This document shows, one piece after another, positions 6,196 to 10,727 of a DNA stretch of 10,727 nt. The notes beneath the pieces are model-generated. The model was not told the DNA's origin, ran no database searches, and worked only from the letters and a program-made list of their open reading frames with translations. Position numbers and translations under genes: made by a program. The stretch's first letter is position 1. Each line of letters starts with the position of its first letter. Source of the DNA: Clostridia bacterium (GTDB lineage: Bacteria; Bacillota_A; Clostridia; UMGS1810). The stretch covers positions 1 to 10,727 of the forward strand of contig JAFSBJ010000197.1 in the NCBI GenBank assembly GCA_017437345.1. Direction: 5' to 3'.

Positions 6196-7569
6196 ATGAA
6201 TTTGTTTTCTACGATTGCTGCTATTTCTACCCCCTATGGCACAGGCGGAATATCTATAATAAGAATAAGCGGCAGTGAGGCTGTGGCTATTGCAGATAAG
6301 ATATTTAAAGCATCGTCGGGAAAAAAGCTTTCCGCTTCCCCCAGCCACACAATCCACCACGGTCACATCCTGTCAAGTGACGGAAAGGTTCTGGATGAGG
6401 TTTTGGTGTCGGTTATGCTCTCACCCCGCACCTACACCGGCGAAGACACAGTTGAATTAAACTGCCACGGTGGCCTTTTTACCACAAAGAGAATTCTTGA
6501 AGAGGTTTTAAAGGCAGGCGCTCAAAACGCTTCAAGGGGTGAATTTACAAAACGCGCATTTTTAAATGGCAAAACAGACCTTGCAAGAGCGGAGGCTGTT
6601 ATAGACCTTATTAATTCAAAAACAAACCTTGAGCAAAGTGTGTCGGTCAATCATCTTGGCGGAGCGCTTTCGTCAAAGATAAATAAGCTAAGAGAACGCC
6701 TTTTAGCTCTTATAGCTCATGTGCAGGTGCTTATTGATTATCCCGATGAAGAGCTTGAGCCATTATCCGATGTTGAATTTTTAAATGAGCTTAAATCCAT
6801 AAAATGCGAGGCATCAAAGCTTCTTGCCACATCAGAAGCAGGAAGCATCATAAAAAATGGTATAGCCACAGCTATCGTGGGTAAACCAAATGTTGGAAAA
6901 TCTTCCCTTCTTAACCTCTTGTCAGGAGAAGAAAAAGCAATTGTAACAGATATTGAAGGCACAACAAGAGATGCCATTGTAGAGAGTGTGTCTCTTGGCG
7001 GAATAAGTCTTAACCTTGCCGACACAGCCGGAATAAGGGAAACCGATGATAAAATCGAAGCTATCGGTGTTAAAATTTCAAAAGATTATATTGAAAAATC
7101 AAAGCTTATAATCTTTATGGCTGATGCAGCATCCGGCATAGATGAAAACGACAAGGAAATAATAAAGAGCCTTGCAGGAAAGAAATGCATTGCTCTTATA
7201 AATAAATCCGACAAGGCACGCCTTGAAAATGAAGATATATTAAAAGAAAGCTTTGACAGAGTGATAAGCTTTTCGGTTAAAACCTCTCAGGGCCTTTGTG
7301 AGCTTGAAGCTGCAATAAAGGAAATGTTTGAAATTGGTGAAATAGAAAACAATTCTGATATAATAACAAACGCCCGCCACAGAGATGCTCTTGTAAAGGC
7401 AGAAGCAGCTCTTTTATCTGCAATTTCTTCAATAGAAATGGGTATCAGCCCCGACACCTGCTTTATAGATATTGAGGATGCAATATCAGCTCTTGGCGAA
7501 ATAGTGGGGCTTACAGTCAGCGAAGAGGTTGTGGACAGGATATTTCATTCTTTCTGTGTGGGCAAATAG
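6196..7569 (+). CDS. mnmE: tRNA modification GTPase MnmE
   Basis: G protein that, with MnmG, makes the 5-carboxymethylaminomethyl or 5-aminomethyl group on the wobble uridine of certain tRNAs. The 457 residues are the normal length. The N-terminal tetrahydrofolate-binding domain (about 1-118) includes STPYGTGGISIIR (11-23) and ELNCHGG (87-93). The helical domain is split around the G domain, whose motifs are all present: G1 GKPNVGKSS (229-237), G2 EGTTRD (254-259), G3 DTAG (276-279), G4 NKSD (336-339). The C-terminus is FCVGK, keeping the conserved Cys454. GGGAG (6180-6184) is 11 nt upstream, rather far, and can pair with the CCC of copy B. The usual partner mnmG is not next; repeat copy C and the S10 operon follow. 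Its last codons form one arm of a perfect inverted repeat. Confidence 0.97.
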   Translation: MNLFSTIAAISTPYGTGGISIIRISGSEAVAIADKIFKASSGKKLSASPSHTIHHGHILSSDGKVLDEVLVSVMLSPRTYTGEDTVELNCHGGLFTTKRILEEVLKAGAQNASRGEFTKRAFLNGKTDLARAEAVIDLINSKTNLEQSVSVNHLGGALSSKINKLRERLLALIAHVQVLIDYPDEELEPLSDVEFLNELKSIKCEASKLLATSEAGSIIKNGIATAIVGKPNVGKSSLLNLLSGEEKAIVTDIEGTTRDAIVESVSLGGISLNLADTAGIRETDDKIEAIGVKISKDYIEKSKLIIFMADAASGIDENDKEIIKSLAGKKCIALINKSDKARLENEDILKESFDRVISFSVKTSQGLCELEAAIKEMFEIGEIENNSDIITNARHRDALVKAEAALLSAISSIEMGISPDTCFIDIEDAISALGEIVGLTVSEEVVDRIFHSFCVGK

Positions 7570-7580
7570 AATGAAATATC
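7539..7580. repeat. Perfect 13-bp inverted repeat spanning the mnmE stop
   Basis: Bases 7539-7551 (GATATTTCATTCT, coding for the RIFHS end of MnmE) are exactly complementary to 7568-7580, with a 16-nt loop. The right arm starts inside the TAG stop codon and ends exactly where repeat copy C begins. Since the left arm is constrained coding sequence, the right arm is probably the derived copy. No T-run follows, so it is not a standard terminator. Confidence 0.85.
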
Positions 7581-7690
7581 AGAGAAAAGATAATAGTGAA
7601 AAGTGAATAGAAATGGAAGAAATCCGACCTTACAGGCGGATTTCAACATTTTCTCTTCTCTATTCTCTCTTATCTCTTCACTTGTTTCCC
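7581..7690. repeat. Palindromic purine/pyrimidine repeat, copy C
   Basis: Purine-rich arm (7581-7620), central hairpin GAAATCCG-A-CC / GGCGGATTTC (one bulged A, loop TTACA), and pyrimidine-rich arm (7645-7683) ending TGTTTCCC. From GAAGAAATCCG through ATTTTCTCTTCTCT it closely follows copy B, and its right arm also shares CTATTC and CTCTTATCT words with copy A. As in copy B, the hairpin is followed by T-rich sequence and might end the mnmE transcript. Confidence 0.8.
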
Positions 7691-7926
7691 ATTTCTCGTA
7701 GTGCATAAATGCACTTTATACAAGATAATGTATTAATTAGAAACACTAAACACAAGATATGCTTTTTGGCACATTTTCACACAATTTTGTTGTGCAATTT
7801 GTATATGTTTTACGATTTTTTGTCCGATTTTGAGCAAAAAATCTTGGGAAATCGGTTAAAACTCAGCTTTTATGGGCGTTTGGCGGATTTTAATGCCTTT
7901 GTTTTTCGTTAAAATAAATAAAAGTC
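7691..7926. other. AT-rich gap with foldable elements, no gene
   Basis: No coding function is supported; a 67-codon frame at 7709-7912 lacks a ribosome binding site and family resemblance. The stretch holds a small hairpin AGTGCA-TAAA-TGCACT (7700-7715). It also holds a 9-bp stem GATTTTTTG / CAAAAAATC (7814-7822 with 7835-7843) whose loop can pair over 7 bp (7824-7830 with 7849-7855), and a weak hairpin GGCGTT / AATGCC (7875-7897) followed by TTTGTTTTT. The last might be a poor terminator. Whether the stretch is transcribed is unknown. Confidence 0.4.
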
Positions 7927-7941
7927 GGCAATAAAACCACT

Positions 7942-7950
7942 TGGTATACT
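7942..7950 (+). promoter_or_regulatory. Possible extended -10 promoter of the S10 operon
   Basis: TGGTATACT fits the extended -10 form (TGn plus a 5-of-6 match to TATAAT), but no good -35 precedes it. The site lies within the left arm of a long inverted repeat (7927-7952 with 8151-8179). A second candidate lies downstream: TTGCAA (8013-8018), 17 bp, TAAACT (8036-8041), overlapping TATAGT (8031-8036). I cannot choose between them. Confidence 0.3.
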
Positions 7951-8042
7951 GTTAAAAATTAACAAAGTTTTGAAAAAACTCATTTTTTTGAAACTTTAGG
8001 TAAATATTACTGTTGCAAAATAGCGGCAAATATAGTAAACTA

Positions 8043-8292
8043 GCCTAGTGTGGCATGACATACGATGAAGTGGAAGGTTACCTACCGCGCTATATTTGCG
8101 GTGAATTTCCATGGAGAATGTCCGAATCATTGAATCCGGGCGGCTTAGTCACAGTTAATACCAAGTGTATTTTTATGCCCCGGGAGCAGTATGCCTCGGG
8201 ATTTAAAAATGAGAAGGTATGACACACACGGATGTGTGTACTGTTTTTCGACTGCCGATGTGGCACCAAAAAATTATTTTATGTTAGGAGGT
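8043..8292 (+). promoter_or_regulatory. S10 operon mRNA leader (ribosomal protein autoregulation)
   Basis: The long untranslated sequence before rpsJ has features I associate with Clostridia S10 leaders, such as the AAGTGGAAGGTTAC and GGAGAATGTCCGAATC blocks; this is memory of the family, not a search. Visible pairings are a 9-bp hairpin at 8179-8200 (CCCGGG-A-GCA / TGC-CTCGGG, loop GTA), the hairpin 8222-8239, and a possible outer stem joining GTGTG (8048-8052) and CATAC (8059-8063) to GTATG (8217-8221) and CACAC (8223-8227). GCAAATATAG (8026-8035) is also perfectly complementary to 8090-8099, which would put the transcript start earlier. The likely job is feedback control of the operon by one of its own products, classically L4 in E. 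coli. Confidence 0.65.
8222..8247 (+). terminator. Candidate attenuator hairpin in the S10 leader
   Basis: ACACACA (8222-8228) and TGTGTGT (8233-8239) form a perfect 7-bp stem with loop CGGA, followed after ACTG by five Ts (8243-8247). Its left strand overlaps the bases that could close the outer leader stem, so the two folds exclude each other. A termination/antitermination role is inference. The stem is only moderately stable and the T-run is offset by 3 nt. Confidence 0.45.
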
Positions 8293-8299
8293 ACTATCA

Positions 8300-8614
8300 A
8301 TGGCTAAAAGTCAGAAAATCAGAATCAAGCTTAAAGCTTACGAGCACCAGTTAATCGATCAGTCTGCCAAAAAGATTGTTGAAACAGCTGAAAGAACAGG
8401 TGCAAAGGTTGCAGGTCCTATTCCACTGCCGACTAAGAAAGAGATCGTAACAATTCTCAGAGCTGTACACAAATATAAAGACAGCCGCGAACAGTTCGAA
8501 CTCAGAACTCATAAGAGACTTATCGACATCTTAGAACCTACTCCCAAAACCATCGACACACTTTTAAAGATTTCTCTTCCCGCTGGTGTGGATATCGAAA
8601 TCAAGCAGGTGTGA
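8300..8614 (+). CDS. rpsJ: 30S ribosomal protein S10
   Basis: Component of the small-subunit head. In many bacteria it is also the antitermination factor NusE, which contacts NusB and NusG. The 104 residues match the family closely: [19 protein letters not shown] near the start, [11 protein letters not shown] (39-49), [15 protein letters not shown] (63-77) and the C-terminal [15 protein letters not shown] (8286-8292) lies 7 nt before the ATG. It is the first gene of the S10 operon, preceded by the structured leader and followed by an unusually structured 122-nt gap before rplC. Confidence 0.97.
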   Translation: MAKSQKIRIKLKAYEHQLIDQSAKKIVETAERTGAKVAGPIPLPTKKEIVTILRAVHKYKDSREQFELRTHKRLIDILEPTPKTIDTLLKISLPAGVDIEIKQV

Positions 8615-8626
8615 TTGAAGATGTGA

Positions 8627-8707
8627 TGCAGAAAGCTTAATGATTCTGCACGGTTGCTGTCTCCATCCTAAGGCAGCAGGTCATGTTGAGGCACCTTAAG
8701 CTTCAAC
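8627..8707 (+). promoter_or_regulatory. Three-hairpin RNA element between rpsJ and rplC
   Basis: Three stem-loops lie in a row in the intergenic mRNA. P1 is TGCAGAA / TTCTGCA (8627-8633 with 8644-8650). P2 is TGCTGTCT / AGGCAGCA (8655-8662 with 8671-8678, one wobble). P3 is GTTGAGG / CTTCAAC (8685-8691 with 8701-8707, one wobble). AAGCTTAA (8633-8640), mostly the P1 loop, is perfectly complementary to TTAAGCTT (8696-8703), mostly the P3 loop. The rplC ribosome binding site (AGGAGG, 8722-8727) follows. It may tune rplC relative to rpsJ, or be an mRNA processing site; I do not recognise a named class. Confidence 0.6.
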
Positions 8708-8736
8708 CAATAACCAAATATAGGAGGAAATGAAGA

Positions 8737-9366
8737 ATGCAAAAAGCAATTTTAGGAAAGAAACTCGGAATGACTCAGCTTTTTACAGAAGACGGCACAG
8801 TAATTCCTGTTACTGTTATTGAAGCCGGCCCTGTGGCAGTTATTCAGAAAAAAACAGTTGAAAACGATGGCTACAATGCAATTCAGGTAGGCTTCGGCGA
8901 CTGCAAAGAAAAAGCCCTCAATAAACCCTTAATGGGCCATCTTGCTAAAGCCGGTGTAAGCCCCAAAAAGCATCTCAAAGAATTCAGACTCGAAGATGAC
9001 TCTGCTTACAATGTTGGTGATGTTATCACAGCTGAAATCTTTGCAGAAGGTGACAAAATTGATGTTACAGGCATCAGCAAAGGTCACGGCTTCGCAGGTA
9101 CAATCAAAAGATGGGGAACCCACAGAGGTCCTATGACTCACGGATCCGGCTACCACAGAGGCGTTGGCTCCATGGGCGCTTGCTCAACACCATCAAGAGT
9201 TATGAAAAACAAGAGACTTCCAGGTCACATGGGTGTTGAACAGGTTACAGTTCAGAACTTAAATGTTGTTAAAGTAGATGCCGAAAAGAACATCATCCTT
9301 GTTAAAGGCGCTGTTCCGGGTCCTAAAGGCGGTATCTTAACAATAAAAGACAGTATTAAAGCGTAA
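8737..9366 (+). CDS. rplC: 50S ribosomal protein L3
   Basis: Early-assembling large-subunit protein whose long extension reaches toward the peptidyl transferase centre. The 209 residues are the normal bacterial length. Diagnostic segments are the N-terminal [14 protein letters not shown], the [19 protein letters not shown] block (109-127), [21 protein letters not shown] (about 134-154, the tip of the extension) and [15 protein letters not shown] (161-175). AGGAGG ends 9 nt before ATG 8737; an out-of-frame ATG at 8730 is not used. The 122-nt upstream gap contains three hairpins. A second AGGAGG-type site follows the stop and serves rplD. Confidence 0.97.
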   Translation: MQKAILGKKLGMTQLFTEDGTVIPVTVIEAGPVAVIQKKTVENDGYNAIQVGFGDCKEKALNKPLMGHLAKAGVSPKKHLKEFRLEDDSAYNVGDVITAEIFAEGDKIDVTGISKGHGFAGTIKRWGTHRGPMTHGSGYHRGVGSMGACSTPSRVMKNKRLPGHMGVEQVTVQNLNVVKVDAEKNIILVKGAVPGPKGGILTIKDSIKA

Positions 9367-9391
9367 GATTCTAGGAAAGGAGGACTAACAC

Positions 9392-10015
9392 ATGCCTAAA
9401 TTAGCTTTATATAATATGGAAGGAAACAACATCGGAGAAATCGAAGTATCCGAAAAAGTTTTCGCACAGGAAGTAAACAAGGTGGCACTCCACCAGGTTG
9501 TAGTTAACTATCTTGCAAATCAGAGACAGGGCACTCAGAGCACCAAAACCCGTTCAGAAGTTCGCGGCGGCGGTATCAAACCCTGGAGACAGAAAGGCAC
9601 AGGCCGTGCAAGACAGGGCTCAATCCGCGCTACACAGTGGATTAAAGGCGGTATCGCTCTTGGTCCCAAGCCCAGAGACTACAGCTACAGTGTAAACAAA
9701 AAGCTTAAAAAGGTTGCTATGATTTCTGCTCTCAGTGCAAAATGTGCTGATAACGAAATAATCGTAGTAGATGAAATAAAACTCGATGAAATCAAAACCA
9801 AAAAGGTTGCCGAAATGCTTAAGGCTCTTAATGCTCCTGCAAAGGCTCTCATCGTTACAAACGAAAAGAATGACAATGTTGTTAAGTCAGCAAAAAATAT
9901 CGAAGGTGTTACTACCACATTCATGGGTAGCTTAAATGTTTACGATATTTTAAAACATGACGTTATGGTTGTTACAAAAGACGCCGTAGCCAAAATTGAG
10001 GAGGTGTACGCATAA
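9392..10015 (+). CDS. rplD: 50S ribosomal protein L4
   Basis: Large-subunit protein whose extended loop lines the peptide exit tunnel. In E. coli it is also the repressor of its own S10 operon, so it is the first candidate ligand for the leader upstream of rpsJ; whether that holds in Clostridia is not shown here. The 207 residues are a normal length. The tunnel loop spans about 44-95, with the conserved [20 protein letters not shown] stretch (53-72) and the following [21 protein letters not shown] (103-117) is the next conserved helix. AAAGGAGG (9377-9384) supports the start. Its last base is the first base of the rplW start codon (TAATG). Confidence 0.97.
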   Translation: MPKLALYNMEGNNIGEIEVSEKVFAQEVNKVALHQVVVNYLANQRQGTQSTKTRSEVRGGGIKPWRQKGTGRARQGSIRATQWIKGGIALGPKPRDYSYSVNKKLKKVAMISALSAKCADNEIIVVDEIKLDEIKTKKVAEMLKALNAPAKALIVTNEKNDNVVKSAKNIEGVTTTFMGSLNVYDILKHDVMVVTKDAVAKIEEVYA

Positions 10016-10305
10016 TGAATAACCACGATATCATTATAAAACCTATAGTTTCAGAAAAAAGCATGGATCAGTTAGCAGACAGAAAGTACACCTTTAAAGT
10101 TGCTATGAATGCAAACAAAATCGAAATCAAAAAAGCTGTTGAAGAAGTTTTCGGCGTTAAGGTTGAAAAAATCACCACAGCAAGAGTGCTCGGAAAAGTT
10201 AAAAGAATGGGCGCTACCTCAGGTAAGAGAGCTGATTGGAAAAAAGCAATCGTAAAACTTACCGCTGATAGCAAAACAATCGAATTTTTCGATGGCATGG
10301 CGTAA
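10015..10305 (+). CDS. rplW: 50S ribosomal protein L23
   Basis: Large-subunit protein at the exit of the peptide tunnel, where trigger factor and signal recognition particle dock. The 96 residues have the family features: [11 protein letters not shown] (6-16), the [26 protein letters not shown] core (25-50) and a basic loop (61-77). ATG 10015 shares its A with the rplD stop codon, and GAGGTG at 10000-10005 inside the end of rplD is its ribosome binding site, so translation is coupled. The order rplD-rplW-rplB is the standard S10 order. Confidence 0.96.
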   Translation: MNNHDIIIKPIVSEKSMDQLADRKYTFKVAMNANKIEIKKAVEEVFGVKVEKITTARVLGKVKRMGATSGKRADWKKAIVKLTADSKTIEFFDGMA

Positions 10306-10331
10306 TTAATTAGTTAGGAGAGTGAAACGCA

Positions 10332-10727
10332 ATGGCAATTAAAAAATATAATCCCACTTCTCCCGCTCGCAGATTTATGACTGTTTCAACATTTGAAGAG
10401 CTTTCAAATGTTGCTCCTGAAAAATCATTGCTGGAACCCTTAAAGAAACACTCCGGCAGAAACTCTTACGGTAGAATAACAGTTCGTCACAGAGGCGGCG
10501 GAAACAGAAGAAAATACAGAGTTATCGATTTCAAGAGAAATAAAGATAATATGAATGCTACTGTTCTTTCAATCGAATACGATCCCAACAGAACAGCTAA
10601 CATTGCGCTCGTTCAGTATGAGGACGGCGAAAAGGCATATATCATTGCTCCCTACGGTCTTAAAGCAGGTGATGTTGTAAGATCCGGTATGGATGCTGAT
10701 ATCAAGCCCGGTAACGCACTCCCCATC
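10332..10727 (+). CDS. rplB: 50S ribosomal protein L2, N-terminal part (cut by window end)
   Basis: L2 helps join the ribosomal subunits and supports peptidyl transferase activity. The window holds the first 132 residues, roughly half of the usual 275 or so, and the frame is open at the edge, so this is truncation by the window rather than a broken gene. Family features include [19 protein letters not shown] at the start, [21 protein letters not shown] (40-60, the basic rRNA-binding stretch), [11 protein letters not shown] (61-71) and the OB-fold core [20 protein letters not shown] (80-99). AGGAG (10316-10320) is 11 nt upstream of ATG, slightly far. It follows rplW by 26 nt in the same operon. 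Confidence 0.97.
   Translation, partial: MAIKKYNPTSPARRFMTVSTFEELSNVAPEKSLLEPLKKHSGRNSYGRITVRHRGGGNRRKYRVIDFKRNKDNMNATVLSIEYDPNRTANIALVQYEDGEKAYIIAPYGLKAGDVVRSGMDADIKPGNALPI

Noticed and set aside
7875..7905. Intrinsic terminator after mnmE
   Set aside because: The stem has only 6 bp with one wobble and an 11-nt loop; too weak to list as a terminator, though a T-rich tract follows.
7709..7912. 67-codon open frame after mnmE
   Set aside because: No ribosome binding site, AT-rich biased composition, and it overlaps inverted repeats; most likely chance.
8179..8200. GC-rich hairpin in the S10 leader as a terminator
   Set aside because: No T-run follows (ATTTAAAAATG), so it is kept as a leader stem only.

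Overview
The window looks like chromosome from a low-GC Gram-positive anaerobe of the class Clostridia, probably Oscillospirales/Ruminococcaceae-like; the lineage is an inference. The reasons are AT-rich coding sequence, strong AGGAGG ribosome binding sites, the rpmH-rnpA-yidD-yidC-jag-mnmE cluster, a YidC without a lipoprotein signal, and a Clostridia-like S10 operon leader. All convincing genes are on the + strand. No tRNA, rRNA, CRISPR array, transposase or phage gene was seen.

Layout. Positions 1-476 hold no convincing gene: repeat-like sequence, a perfect 15-bp hairpin, and copy A of a purine/pyrimidine palindromic repeat. Then come an S41 carboxy-terminal processing protease (477-1679) and a GH77 4-alpha-glucanotransferase, malQ (1803-3239). 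A near-consensus promoter and a structured leader of about 150 nt precede rpmH (3521-3655), which ends in a clear intrinsic terminator. The rpmH-rnpA gap (3740-3955) is filled by an array of small hairpins separated by CGATAT or its complement ATATCG. rnpA, yidD, yidC and jag follow as a tight operon (3979-6055). Repeat copy B, mnmE (6196-7569) and repeat copy C come next, then a 730-nt gap containing the S10 operon leader, then rpsJ, rplC, rplD, rplW and the start of rplB, which runs off the end.

The genes are mostly housekeeping. rpmH, the S10 genes and mnmE serve the ribosome and tRNA modification. rnpA matures tRNAs. yidD, yidC and jag (khpB) serve membrane-protein insertion and RNA-linked envelope control. 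The interest lies in the noncoding DNA: (1) the hairpin array, whose spacer reverses orientation half way; (2) three copies of a roughly 110-nt palindromic repeat, two of which directly abut a perfect hairpin, one formed with the 3' end of mnmE; (3) structured RNA candidates upstream of rpmH, upstream of rpsJ and between rpsJ and rplC. Gene order is also rearranged: the rpmH cluster follows malQ rather than dnaA, and mnmE is followed by the S10 operon rather than mnmG.
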